This document shows positions 43,623-51,086 of a stretch of 64,000 nucleotides of DNA, piece by piece. Under the pieces are notes generated by a model that saw only the letters and a list, made by a program, of their open reading frames with translations, ran no database searches and was not told where the DNA came from. The translations under genes and the position numbers were made by a program. Numbering within the stretch: the first letter of the stretch is position 1; every line of letters begins with the position of its first letter. The DNA is from an uncultured Eisenbergiella sp. (GTDB lineage: Bacteria; Bacillota; Clostridia; Lachnospirales; Lachnospiraceae): contig CAJUEL010000017.1 in NCBI GenBank assembly GCA_910585455.1, positions 1 to 64,000 on the forward strand, read 5' to 3'.

Positions 43623-43667
43623 TTTTATACCCCCTTGTGCGCTTTCGCGCATATACCAATCAATGGT
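43623..43667 (-). promoter_or_regulatory. Recurrent two-hairpin leader, copy C (GH127)
   Basis: The minus strand has ACCATTGATTGGT, then TGCGCGAAAGCGCA (5-bp stem with a GAAA tetraloop), then CAAGGGGG and the ATG. It is nearly identical to copies B and D. Confidence 0.65.
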
Positions 43668-43680
43668 CTGGAAATTTATT

Positions 43681-43748
43681 TCCAAACTTACCCCCTATGT
43701 CCGCTTCAGCGGACATAAATTCAATCGTATGAAAGCTTTCCTTTCATA
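43681..43748 (-). repeat. Degenerate leader copy E with two hairpins
   Basis: TATGTCCGC/GCGGACATA (43696-43717, 9-bp perfect stem) followed by AGGGGG on the minus strand, and TATGAAAG/CTTTCATA (43728-43748, 8-bp stem). The order ATTGAATTT, hairpin, AGGGGG mirrors copies A-D, but no start codon with an extended frame follows, so it may be a duplicated or orphan leader, or the 3' end structure of the upstream gene. Confidence 0.45.
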
Positions 43749-43765
43749 CCTGTCCCCCAAAAGTA

Positions 43766-45658
43766 TCAGCACTTTTTCAGATAATAAAAGCCATATGCCG
43801 GAATGTTGACGCCGGACGCCTGCATCCGCTCTCCGGAAATCAGCTCCACATACTCCCCGTCCGTTTCATTGATCCAGGCGGTTTTATCAAACTCGCTGAA
43901 ATTGAACAAACCGAGAATTTTTTCCCCTTCAAAATATCTGCCGATACACAGCACAGAGGAGTCCCAGGTCTCGATCGTCCAAGTGTCCGCGTTTGACACA
44001 AACACCTTTTCCTGCTTCCGAAGCTTTTCCAGCCGGTCAAGCGCGGTAAACAGCTTTCCCTCCACGGTCCTGGGATCCGCGATATTTTTTGCCAGCTCCC
44101 AGTTCATCGCTCCTCTGTGAATATAGCGGGAATCCGCCGCTTTCAGGGGATTTTCCTTGTAGGTATAGTCGTTCACCTGTCCGATTTCATCCCCGCTGTA
44201 GAGCACCGGAATGCCGGATTGCATGAACATATAGGCGTGCAGCATCACATCAAAACGGATCGCCCGCTCCATCGCCTCCGCATTCTGCTCAAACCCCGCC
44301 TTCTCTATGCCGCACATGGAGGCGGTGGTGCCGCAGAATCTGGCGTCCCCGGTCACCGGATCCGCATTGTAAAGCTCGCCGCGGCTGTTGCTGTCGCCGT
44401 CGTAGCCCTGGAAATAATCGTTTAAGTACTTTTTATGGTCGCGCTCCCTGATACCCTCCTGCTGCAGGGTCGCATAATCCAATCCCCAGCCGATATCATC
44501 ATGACAGCGCAGATAATTCAGAAATACGTAATCCTTCGGCAGGGAATTCACGATATCCAGCTGCTTTTTGAGCAGCCCCACATCCCTCGTCGCAACCGTA
44601 TGCCAGGTCGTCGCCATCGTGGTCACATTGTAGAGCATGTGGCATTCCGGCTTTTCCACCGTGCCAAAATAGGGAACCACCTTCTCCGGCTCCATCACCA
44701 CCTCGCCCAGAAGCAGAATGCCGGGACAGACGATCTCGCTGATCATGCGCATCATGCGCACGATCGTATGTACCTGCAACAGATTGCGGCAGGAGGTGTT
44801 GAGCTCTTTCCAGATATAGGGAACCGCATCAATGCGGATGATATCGATGCCCCGGTTTGCCAGGTAGAGGAAATTGTACATCATCTCGTTGAACACCCGG
44901 GGATTTTTATAGTTCAAATCCCACTGATACGGATAAAAGGTCGTCATCACAAAATGCCCTGCATCCGGCAGCCATGTGAAATTCCCCGGCGCGGTGGTAG
45001 GAAACACCTGCGGCACCGTCTTTTCATAGAGCGACGGAATGTACGAATTATCAAAGAAAAAGTAACGATCCATATATTCGCCGTCGCCGCCGCGCGCCTT
45101 CTTCGCCCACTCATGATCCTCGGAGGTGTGGTTCATGACAAAATCCATGCAGACGTTGATGCCCTTTTTATGACACGCCGCCGTCAGGCTTTCCAGATCC
45201 TCCATGGTTCCCAGCTTTTCCTGCACCTTGCGGAAGTCGGATACCGCATAACCGCCGTCGGAACGCCCCTCGGGCGTGTCCAGAAACGGCATCAGATGAA
45301 TGTAATTCACGTTGCACTGCTCAATATAATCCAGCCGGGATTCCACGCCCTTCATGTTTCCCGCAAAATTGTCGATGTAAAACATCATGCCCAGCATATC
45401 GTTTTTCTTATACCAGTCCGGCTGCGCTTCCCGCTTTTCATCCAGCGCCCGGAGCGTGTCGTTTCTTTCCTGATAAAACTGCCACATGTTGTCGCACAGC
45501 TCGGCAAACATGGAATCGTTGCCGTAGAGCTCTGTGTAGAGCCATTTGAGCTCGTCGTGATGCTTTTTCAGCCTTTTTTGAAAAATTGCCGCCGCATCCG
45601 GAAGCTGTACCTTCTCCTTTTTCTCGTCTTTGCCTGCCTTTTTCTGAGTTGACCGCAT
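43766..45658 (-). CDS. GH13 amylosucrase-like enzyme
   Basis: 630 residues. The N-terminal helical domain (LKWLYTELYGNDSMFAELCD) and domain layout match GH13 subfamily 4 (amylosucrase/sucrose hydrolase). Catalytic set: nucleophile Asp in IDIIRIDAVPYIWKELNTSC, acid/base Glu in LLLGEVVMEP, stabiliser Asp in NYLRCHDDIGW; also VCMDFVMNHTSEDHEW. Family activity is transfer of glucose from sucrose to alpha-glucan, or sucrose hydrolysis. No signal peptide. Start MRSTQKK has AAGGAG upstream; the frame stays open 72 codons further but contains the predicted promoter. Confidence 0.82.
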   Translation of the reverse strand: MRSTQKKAGKDEKKEKVQLPDAAAIFQKRLKKHHDELKWLYTELYGNDSMFAELCDNMWQFYQERNDTLRALDEKREAQPDWYKKNDMLGMMFYIDNFAGNMKGVESRLDYIEQCNVNYIHLMPFLDTPEGRSDGGYAVSDFRKVQEKLGTMEDLESLTAACHKKGINVCMDFVMNHTSEDHEWAKKARGGDGEYMDRYFFFDNSYIPSLYEKTVPQVFPTTAPGNFTWLPDAGHFVMTTFYPYQWDLNYKNPRVFNEMMYNFLYLANRGIDIIRIDAVPYIWKELNTSCRNLLQVHTIVRMMRMISEIVCPGILLLGEVVMEPEKVVPYFGTVEKPECHMLYNVTTMATTWHTVATRDVGLLKKQLDIVNSLPKDYVFLNYLRCHDDIGWGLDYATLQQEGIRERDHKKYLNDYFQGYDGDSNSRGELYNADPVTGDARFCGTTASMCGIEKAGFEQNAEAMERAIRFDVMLHAYMFMQSGIPVLYSGDEIGQVNDYTYKENPLKAADSRYIHRGAMNWELAKNIADPRTVEGKLFTALDRLEKLRKQEKVFVSNADTWTIETWDSSVLCIGRYFEGEKILGLFNFSEFDKTAWINETDGEYVELISGERMQASGVNIPAYGFYYLKKC

Positions 45659-45811
45659 ACTTTCTCTCCTTTGCCTCTTCTGATGATGACTGTAAAAGTG
45701 TAACAGTTCCACCCGGCAGCCATGGTAAAGACCTGCCCGTATGCACCATGCCATGGATGTCGGATGACAAGCCGCATTCCCTGCTAAAAACAGAGTATTT
45801 CCGTCATTTCT

Positions 45812-45840
45812 ATCATAAATGATTTTACCCTGACAGGCAA
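45812..45840 (-). promoter_or_regulatory. Promoter for the amylosucrase-like gene
   Basis: Minus strand -35 TTGCCT (45835-45840), 17-bp spacer, -10 TATGAT (45812-45817). The leader is about 145 nt and no known riboswitch fold was recognised in it. Confidence 0.6.
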
Positions 45841-45879
45841 TTATTTTTTCATTGAGATATGGATTATCATCCATTTATT

Positions 45880-46238
45880 TTACAATTCCGTTCCTTCTTC
45901 TATCCATTCCTTTAATTTCTTCTGAAGTACCTTCTTATCAGGCAAATACAATTGATTTTCCTCTGGCAACTTCTCATATCTATCATAATAATGCACATAC
46001 ATCAGCATCTGCCCCAAATCCTGATGTGTAAGTTTATCAATTTTCAAATCTATCAACACATAACACCGTAAAAGTCTATTATAAAACACGAGATCCACAT
46101 AATAGTTATCTTCATTGCATGTAAATCGCTTCTGCCTTGCTTCAAACAGGTAGCCTTTGCCCAATTCCAATAAAAATTTTTGCATAATTCATTTAATGAC
46201 GCTTCCATGTCTTTGATCTTCGGAAGTTGTTTCCCCAT
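45880..46238 (-). pseudogene. Decayed YhcG/DUF1016 PD-(D/E)XK nuclease
   Basis: A 101-codon frame (45880-46185) holds the C-terminal nuclease domain of YhcG-type proteins: MQKFLLELGKGYLFEARQKR, DNYYVDLVFYNRLLRCYVLI then DLKIDKLTHQDLGQM. After YYDRYEKLPEEN the usual stretch of about 35 residues is missing and the frame jumps to QLYLP. Upstream, MGKQLPKIKDMEASLNEL in another frame looks like the preceding part, separated by a frameshift and a TGA. The N-terminal DUF1016 domain is absent. Likely a dead relic, unless the short nuclease domain is still made. Confidence 0.72.
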
Positions 46239-46241
46239 GCT

Positions 46242-47363
46242 TCAGCCTCCAATTCGCCCGTTCACATCATCCCGCAGCAGCTTGTAAACGGTTGCCGCGA
46301 GCGGCACCCCCAGCAGCATGCCGGAAATTCCCAGAAAGCCGCCGCCAACCGTCACCGCCGCCAGCACCCAGATGCCGGGCAGACCGATGGAGCTTCCCAC
46401 CACCTTCGGATAAATCAGATTTCCTTCCAGCTGCTGCAGCACCACGATGAAAACGACGAATAATACAGCCTTTAAGGGATCCTGCGTCAGGATCATGATC
46501 ACGCCCACAACTGCGCCCAGATACGCCCCAACCACCGGAATCAGCGCAGTCGCACCGATGAACGCGCCGATCATCGGCGCATAGGGAAACCTGAAAATCA
46601 GCATGCCGACGGTGCACAGCGTTCCCAGAATCACAGCCTCCGTCACCTGTCCGATGATGAAGCTGGAAAAGGTCTCGTTGGCCGTTCCTAAAATCCGCTT
46701 TCCGAGCGTTCTCCATGCCGGCTTCACATAAGCGCGCAGCATGCGCCCAACCTGATCCGCAAGCTTTTCCTTACTGCTCAAAATATAAATGGCAAAAATC
46801 AGGGAAATCGTAAAATTAATGACGCTGCTCACCACGCTTCCCACAATCGAAACCGTAGAATTCAAAAAGCCGCCGACCCCTGCTTTTAAGTAATTCAGAA
46901 CATTTTCTCCGATAGCGTTCCAATCGATTTTCATATCCTGCAGCTCCTGCGCGATGCCCGGAAAAATTTCCGCATTTTCCTCCGCCCATGCCGTCGCCTG
47001 AGAAAACAACACAGGAATGCCCGATCCGATGATGCCGATGGCGGATACCAGCTCCGGAATCACCAGGCGGAAAACCAGAAAAATCACTGCGCCAATCAGC
47101 ACAATGGACAGCACAATGCAGACAGGTCTTCTGGATTTGATCACAGCTTTGCTCTTCGTCTTTGGAAAATAAAGCCGTTCCAGCCGGCACATGATAAGAT
47201 TTAGTACATAAGCGATGATGCCGCCCATGACCAGCGGCGCCGCAATGCTCCACAATCTGCCAGCCCCTCCCAGCAGTACATCAAAATACCGGATGCCCAG
47301 AATCAGCACCGTCGCCAGCAGGAAATATTTCACCATCCGCAGGTCCATTTTTTTCTTTTCCAT
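46242..47363 (-). CDS. AI-2E transporter-family permease
   Basis: 373 residues, about eight TM segments in the family layout: two N-terminal TMs, a TM plus a soluble helix region, then the conserved C-terminal block (FSSFIIGQVTEAVILGTLCT, IPVVGAYLGAVVGVIMILTQ, QLEGNLIYPKVVGSSIGLPG, GMLLGVPLAATVYKLL). Family members export AI-2 in a few cases; others are ion antiporters or unknown. Start MEKKKMDLRM has GAGGAGG upstream; the longer frame overlaps the alarmone synthetase gene 16 bp away. Confidence 0.85.
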   Translation of the reverse strand: MEKKKMDLRMVKYFLLATVLILGIRYFDVLLGGAGRLWSIAAPLVMGGIIAYVLNLIMCRLERLYFPKTKSKAVIKSRRPVCIVLSIVLIGAVIFLVFRLVIPELVSAIGIIGSGIPVLFSQATAWAEENAEIFPGIAQELQDMKIDWNAIGENVLNYLKAGVGGFLNSTVSIVGSVVSSVINFTISLIFAIYILSSKEKLADQVGRMLRAYVKPAWRTLGKRILGTANETFSSFIIGQVTEAVILGTLCTVGMLIFRFPYAPMIGAFIGATALIPVVGAYLGAVVGVIMILTQDPLKAVLFVVFIVVLQQLEGNLIYPKVVGSSIGLPGIWVLAAVTVGGGFLGISGMLLGVPLAATVYKLLRDDVNGRIGG

Positions 47364-47379
47364 AAAAACCAATTCCTCC

Positions 47380-48132
47380 TCATTCTTCCCGCGCGATATC
47401 GGCCGCACGTTTTTCCCACCAGATGCTTTCACTGACCTTCTGCTCCTCATCCTCCTCCGGTCCCACCCGTCCCGGATCGATGATTCTGCGGATTTCCTGC
47501 ATCCGATAGTCCACCTGACAGATCGTGTCCGCACATGCCTTCAGCTCTTCCGCAATGCTTTCCGCATTTTCAATATCCTGCTTATATTTGAGCTTATGCT
47601 CCAGGCTCGCCCAGAAGTCCATGGCTATGGTGCGGAACTGCACCTCAGCCCGCATATGCTTCTTCCCGCCGGACAAAAAAATCGGAATTCCCAGAATCAA
47701 ATGCAGGCTCCGGTATCCGTTCGGCTTCGGATTGGCGATATAGTCCTTGATGCCCACCACCACGATATCATCCTGCCTGGTCAGCAGTGTTGCAAGGCTA
47801 TAGATATCCTCCGGGAAAGAACAGATCACCCGCACGCCCGCCACATCGGAAAGATTCCTTTCGATGCTTTCCGGCGACAGCTCCCAGCCCTTGCGCCGCA
47901 TTTTTTCCACGATGCTGTGGGGGGATTTCAGCCGCGTCTTGATGCTCTCGATCGGATTGCGGTTATGCCGCAGGGAAAATTCCGAATTCAGCACATGAAA
48001 TTTCGTCTCCAGCTCCAGAATCGCACAGCGATACTGCATCATCAGGTTCTGATACCGGGCATCCTCCAGAAAGATTTCCTCCGGATATTCCCTTTCCTCT
48101 ATAGTCACTTCAGCCTCCGTATGTTCCGCCAT
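47380..48132 (-). CDS. Small alarmone synthetase (RelQ/YjbM-like)
   Basis: 250 residues with only the synthetase domain of RelA/SpoT: VAGVRVICSFPEDIYSLATL, the pyrophosphate-donor region PNGYRSLHLILGIPIFLSGG, and EVQFRTIAMDFWASLEHKLK. No HD hydrolase, TGS or ACT domain. It makes (p)ppGpp or pGpp from GTP/GDP and ATP. Preceded by a strong terminator of the S1 gene, so it has a separate transcript, perhaps with the downstream permease. Confidence 0.88.
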   Translation of the reverse strand: MAEHTEAEVTIEEREYPEEIFLEDARYQNLMMQYRCAILELETKFHVLNSEFSLRHNRNPIESIKTRLKSPHSIVEKMRRKGWELSPESIERNLSDVAGVRVICSFPEDIYSLATLLTRQDDIVVVGIKDYIANPKPNGYRSLHLILGIPIFLSGGKKHMRAEVQFRTIAMDFWASLEHKLKYKQDIENAESIAEELKACADTICQVDYRMQEIRRIIDPGRVGPEEDEEQKVSESIWWEKRAADIAREE

Positions 48133-48167
48133 AAAAACAGCCCCTTTATCCTTTCGTAGCCATCCTC

Positions 48168-48209
48168 AAAAAACGGACAGCAGCCTACTTTGAGTGTAAG
48201 CCACCGTCC
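48168..48209 (-). terminator. Intrinsic terminator after the S1-domain gene
   Basis: GGACGGTGGCTTAC pairs with GTAGGCTGCTGTCC (14 bp, several G-U) on the minus strand, followed by six T residues (48168-48173). Confidence 0.85.
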
Positions 48210-48251
48210 GCCTTTAAGCAAGGGATTTCATCCAACTTTAAGAAAAAATTG

Positions 48252-49202
48252 TTAAAATTTAAGCCCTTTTAATAAATCTCCCAGAGAGGTACCGACAGAT
48301 TCCCTGGAGCTGTACTCAGCCGCCTGTCTTTCGTCGATTTCATCCGGCTCCTGTGCCTCTGCCGCAGCCTTTATGCTCAGACTGATCTTGTTGTCATTGG
48401 TATTAAGCACCCTGACCTTCACCTGATCGCCCACGCTGAGCACCTCCGAGGGCTTTTTCAGCCTTCTGGTGCTGATCTGGGAAATGTGCACCAGCCCGCT
48501 TAAGCCGTCCCCCAGATCCACAAATGCGCCGTAGGGCATCAGACTCTCCACCCTGCCCTCCAAAATGCTGCCCGGCACGATCATGGAAATTTTATGATTC
48601 AGCCGCTCTGCTTCCCGCTCCTTCAAAAGCTCCTTCGCGGAAAGCACGAGACGCTTCTTCTCCGTATCCACGGTGATGACGATGACCTCCAGCGTCCTGC
48701 CCTGAAATACGCTCAAATCCTCCACATAGTCCAGCGCAAGCTGGGATGCGGGAATGAAGCCACGGATTCCTTCCACGAATGCGACTACGCCCTTATTCAC
48801 CACCTCGCTGACCTTGACGGAAAGCACCTTCTTCTCATCCAGATACTGCTTGAGCCTGTCCCAGCCCAGCACCTCGGCCGCTTCCACACAGGAAAGCTGA
48901 ATGTTACCCGCACCGTCGTCCTTCTTCACTACGGTCGCTTCCACCTGATCCCCCACATGCACGTCCGCCAGTACGGAAAATGTCGGGTCGCTGCTCATGT
49001 CCGCCGCTTTGATCACCCCCGGCGCATAATAGTCCAGATCCAGCGTAACAGCTTCCTCATTCACACTGATAACGGTGCCGGAAATGATATCCCCCTCCCG
49101 AATCGTGCGGAAGGATGCCTCCAGCTCTTTGCTGTAATCCGCCATGGTTTCCGTGGTGCCGCCCTCCTGCACGTCCGCAATTCCTTTTTTTACTTCTTCC
49201 AT
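48252..49202 (-). CDS. rpsA: S1-domain RNA-binding protein (ribosomal protein S1 homologue)
   Basis: 316 residues. At least three S1 (OB-fold) repeats: GDIISGTVISVNEEAVTLDL (about 37), KVLSVKVSEVVNKGVVAFVE (about 124), and GSILEGRVESLMPYGAFVDL then GDGLSGLVHISQIS (about 207). The third is the most canonical. Short relative to six-repeat S1; typical of Firmicutes S1-like proteins. Binds mRNA, probably aiding translation. Start ATG has AAGGAGGG. A clear promoter and a strong terminator make it monocistronic. Confidence 0.88.
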   Translation of the reverse strand: MEEVKKGIADVQEGGTTETMADYSKELEASFRTIREGDIISGTVISVNEEAVTLDLDYYAPGVIKAADMSSDPTFSVLADVHVGDQVEATVVKKDDGAGNIQLSCVEAAEVLGWDRLKQYLDEKKVLSVKVSEVVNKGVVAFVEGIRGFIPASQLALDYVEDLSVFQGRTLEVIVITVDTEKKRLVLSAKELLKEREAERLNHKISMIVPGSILEGRVESLMPYGAFVDLGDGLSGLVHISQISTRRLKKPSEVLSVGDQVKVRVLNTNDNKISLSIKAAAEAQEPDEIDERQAAEYSSRESVGTSLGDLLKGLKF

Positions 49203-49272
49203 TGTATAACACCCTCCTTGAATTCCTCCCGTTTATCGTCCCGCATCGCTCAATGCGGCACAAATATTGCTT

Positions 49273-49301
49273 ATTTTAGCATGAAAACGCCGAATAGTCA
49301 A
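49273..49301 (-). promoter_or_regulatory. Promoter for the S1-domain gene
   Basis: Minus strand -35 TTGACT (49296-49301), 17-bp spacer, extended -10 TGCTAAAAT (hexamer 49273-49278). The -35 touches the left copy of the 28-bp direct repeat. Confidence 0.65.
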
Positions 49302-49327
49302 CGCGCAGACCTGTCTGAATAGTAACT
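49300..49327 (+). repeat. 28-bp direct repeat, left copy
   Basis: Identical to 49806-49833; begins AACGCGCAGACC and ends AATAGTAACT. The two copies bracket the toxin-antitoxin-like segment. Confidence 0.85.
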
Positions 49328-49340
49328 TCGGTTACTATTC
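49317..49340. repeat. Palindrome with TTCG loop
   Basis: GAATAGTAAC, TTCG, GTTACTATTC: a perfect 10-bp stem. Overlaps the end of the left direct repeat. Member of the GTTACTATTCAGAC palindrome family. Confidence 0.75.
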
Positions 49341-49367
49341 ACAGTAAAAACAATTGAATAGAGAATA

Positions 49368-49396
49368 TTGAAAAAAAAATCTACATATGCTATAAT
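49368..49396 (+). promoter_or_regulatory. Strong SigA promoter for a short RNA
   Basis: -35 TTGAAA (49368-49373), 17-bp spacer, -10 TATAAT (49391-49396) with TG at the extended position. Near consensus. No coding frame follows before the terminator about 50-85 bases downstream. Confidence 0.75.
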
Positions 49397-49402
49397 GCCG
49401 AT

Positions 49403-49480
49403 AGGCAATAAGAGATTGCAGGCTAATGCAAGGTTAGCACAGAGAAAAGGCCGGGTGAGCAGACCCGGCTTTTCTCATTT
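49403..49480 (+). ncRNA. Candidate antitoxin RNA (about 75-80 nt)
   Basis: Predicted from the near-consensus promoter to an intrinsic terminator: GAGAAAAG (49442-49449), CCGGGT (49451-49456), loop GAGCAG, ACCCGG (49463-49468), CTTTTCTC (49469-49476), then ATTTT. No ribosome site or open frame. It converges on the toxin-like peptide gene, and the hairpin is symmetric enough to terminate both, so the two transcripts would share complementary 3' ends, as in TxpA/RatA- or BsrG/SR4-type pairs. Inferred only; transcript not proven. Confidence 0.5.
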
Positions 49481-49484
49481 TGGG

Positions 49485-49583
49485 CTAGTTGTCGCTGCTA
49501 TCATCCTCTAACCACTTGCAGAAGTAGTAGCAGGCTACTCCCGCCAAAAAGGAGATAATAAAAGAGATTACAAGCTCTGACAC
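49485..49583 (-). CDS. Candidate type I toxin, 32-residue membrane peptide
   Basis: GTG start after AGAGGGGG (8-nt spacing); the peptide starts MSELVISFIISFLAGVACYY and ends FCKWLEDDSSDN. One hydrophobic helix of about 17 residues is followed by an amphipathic Lys-Trp-Leu boundary and an acidic tail. A second GTG three codons earlier is possible. GTTGTCGCT in the 5' leader (49617-49625) can pair with AGCGACAAC at the end of the gene (49488-49496): a 9-bp 5'-3' closure typical of type I toxin mRNAs that block early translation. Overall form fits small hydrophobic type I toxins; the acidic tail is atypical, since many have basic tails. Confidence 0.55.
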   Translation of the reverse strand: MSELVISFIISFLAGVACYYFCKWLEDDSSDN

Positions 49584-49698
49584 TGTTAGCACCCCCTCTC
49601 TGTTGCCAGTTTAGGGAGCGACAACAAATCAAGTATTCATATCTTCTGACACAATTCTACAATTTGAACTAAAACAACGGAAATGAAGCGTAACAGTT

Positions 49699-49728
49699 GT
49701 TACTATTCAGACACGTCTGAATAGTAAC
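49699..49728. repeat. 14-bp perfect palindrome
   Basis: GTTACTATTCAGAC, two-base spacer AC, GTCTGAATAGTAAC. Its right arm repeats the last part of the 28-bp repeat. Confidence 0.8.
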
Positions 49729-49729
49729 T

Positions 49730-49769
49730 GCATCCGCCCATAAAAATCGCTTCGCGATGGGGCGGATGC
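49730..49769. repeat. Nested hairpin, 10-bp outer stem
   Basis: GCATCCGCCC (49730-49739) pairs with GGGCGGATGC (49760-49769). Inside, ATCGC/GCGAT (49746-49758) forms a second stem with a TTC loop. Confidence 0.75.
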
Positions 49770-49805
49770 CTGTTGCCACCACGTTTTTTCACGGTCTGCG
49801 CGGTG

Positions 49806-49833
49806 AACGCGCAGACCTGTCTGAATAGTAACT
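49806..49833 (+). repeat. 28-bp direct repeat, right copy
   Basis: Exact copy of 49300-49327, 506 bp away. Immediately followed by the palindrome at 49833-49860. Confidence 0.85.
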
Positions 49834-49860
49834 AACAGTTCAGACTTGTCTGAGCTGTTA
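49833..49860. repeat. Palindrome of the TAACAGTTCAGAC family
   Basis: TAACAGTTCAGAC, TT, GTCTGAGCTGTTA: 13-bp arms with a single mismatch. Same family as 30673-30702. Confidence 0.75.
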
Positions 49861-49996
49861 CAATTACTACAGGATTTTCCTGCCGCCCGTTACGTTATTA
49901 TTTTTCAAAAAACACTTGACTTTTTATCAGCAGGCTTTCAATCAGATTATTCAGCATTTGATCCTTTTCCGTTATCACAAAATCCTCTCAAATCTA

Positions 49997-50025
49997 TTGA
50001 CAAACAGATATCAAAATGATATCAT
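49997..50025 (+). promoter_or_regulatory. Promoter for the SPFH-RHH genes
   Basis: -35 TTGACA (49997-50002, consensus), 17-bp spacer, -10 TATCAT (50020-50025). Confidence 0.7.
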
Positions 50026-50053
50026 TCAAATATCAAATCGCAGGAGGATATCA
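50008..50053 (+). promoter_or_regulatory. Phased ATATCA repeats, putative RHH operator
   Basis: ATATCA at 50008, 50019 and 50030 (11-bp steps, one helical turn) and again at 50048. The first two lie in the spacer and -10; the last covers the ribosome-site region. The Arc-like RHH protein encoded downstream is the natural candidate binder (inference). Confidence 0.5.
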
Positions 50054-50055
50054 TT

Positions 50056-51075
50056 ATGCAGGAAAAAATACTCAGCTACAGAAAAAACGGTCTGCCCATG
50101 CTTTTGCTCACGCTGGTTCTCTACGCGGCGGCGATCGTCTGTCTCATCTTCGGCGTCATCCGCCTGGAGGACGGGAAGGACCCGGTTTTGTTCATCATCG
50201 GCTTTGTCTATATGGCCATCGGCTGGATCCCCTTCTGCGGGCTCAAGATCATCCGCCCGCAGGAAGCGCTGGTGCTCACATTGTTTGGCGAATACATCGG
50301 GACGCTCAAAGACGCCGGCTATTACTTTGTGAATCCCTTCTGCTCCGGCTTCAATCCCGCGGCGAAGACGAAGCTCAAGCAAAGCGGCGATGTGGACAAT
50401 GGCAGCGTCGGAGGAGCCCTCACCATCGCCACATCCCAGACGCCCCAGATGGAATCCACAGGCAACAAGATTTCCTTAAAGGTCATGACCCTCAACAACA
50501 GCCGTCAAAAGATCAACGACTGTCTGGGCAACCCCATCGAAATCGGCATCGCGGTCATGTGGAAGGTGACGGACACGGCAAAGGCGGTTTTCAACGTGGA
50601 CAATTACAAGGAATACCTGTCCTTACAGTGCGACAGCGCCCTCCGCAACATCGTCCGCCTCTACCCCTATGACGTAGCGCCCAACGTGGACACCACAGGG
50701 GACGGTATCGCGGACGAGGGCAGTCTGCGCGGCTCCAGCGAAGTGGTCGCCGAGCGGATCCGCGCAGAGATCCAGGAAAAGGTCACGGAAGCGGGGCTTG
50801 ATATTCTGGAAGCCAGAATCACCTATCTCGCCTATGCGCCGGAAATCGCCGCCGTCATGCTGCAGCGCCAGCAGGCATCCGCCATCATCGACGCCCGGAA
50901 AATGATCGTGGACGGCGCCGTCGGCATGGTGGAAATGGCTCTGGAACGCCTTGGCGAAAAGGAAATCGTCAATCTGGACGAAGAGCGCAAGGCCGCCATG
51001 GTCTCCAACCTGCTCGTCGTTCTGTGCGGAAACCGGGATGCCCAGCCCATCGTCAATTCGGGCAGCTTGTATTAA
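50056..51075 (+). CDS. SPFH/band-7 domain membrane protein
   Basis: 339 residues. Two TM segments (about 14-36 and 45-62), then the SPFH domain: KIIRPQEALVLTLFGEYIGT, LKDAGYYFVNPFCSGFNP, and MTLNNSRQKINDCLGNPIEI then GIAVMWKV, with the helical stretch RIRAEIQEKVTEAGLDILEA then RITYLAYAPEIAAVMLQRQQ. Stomatin-like proteins assemble rings at membrane microdomains. AGGAGG precedes the ATG. It is the first gene of a plus-strand unit with the RHH gene 11 bp behind, unlike its minus-strand surroundings. Confidence 0.87.
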   Translation: MQEKILSYRKNGLPMLLLTLVLYAAAIVCLIFGVIRLEDGKDPVLFIIGFVYMAIGWIPFCGLKIIRPQEALVLTLFGEYIGTLKDAGYYFVNPFCSGFNPAAKTKLKQSGDVDNGSVGGALTIATSQTPQMESTGNKISLKVMTLNNSRQKINDCLGNPIEIGIAVMWKVTDTAKAVFNVDNYKEYLSLQCDSALRNIVRLYPYDVAPNVDTTGDGIADEGSLRGSSEVVAERIRAEIQEKVTEAGLDILEARITYLAYAPEIAAVMLQRQQASAIIDARKMIVDGAVGMVEMALERLGEKEIVNLDEERKAAMVSNLLVVLCGNRDAQPIVNSGSLY

Positions 51076-51086
51076 AGGAAGCGCCT

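Larger units (their letters stand above)
49584..50055. other. Palindrome-rich intergenic region
   Basis: Holds the toxin leader (to about 49625), an AT-rich stretch (49626-49690), palindromes at 49699-49728, 49730-49769 and 49833-49860, the right copy of the 28-bp repeat, and the SPFH promoter with its phased repeats. No further protein-coding frame with a ribosome site was found. Confidence 0.6.

Noticed and set aside
45659..45874. In-frame 72-codon N-terminal extension of the amylosucrase-like gene
   Set aside because: It contains a good promoter, is rich in Cys/His/Arg without family match, and the ATG at 45658 has AAGGAG and gives the expected family start.
50008..50035. ATATCA repeats as a CRISPR or plasmid-type iteron array
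   Set aside because: Units are only 6 bp with 5-bp gaps, in a promoter, next to an RHH gene; an operator explains them better.
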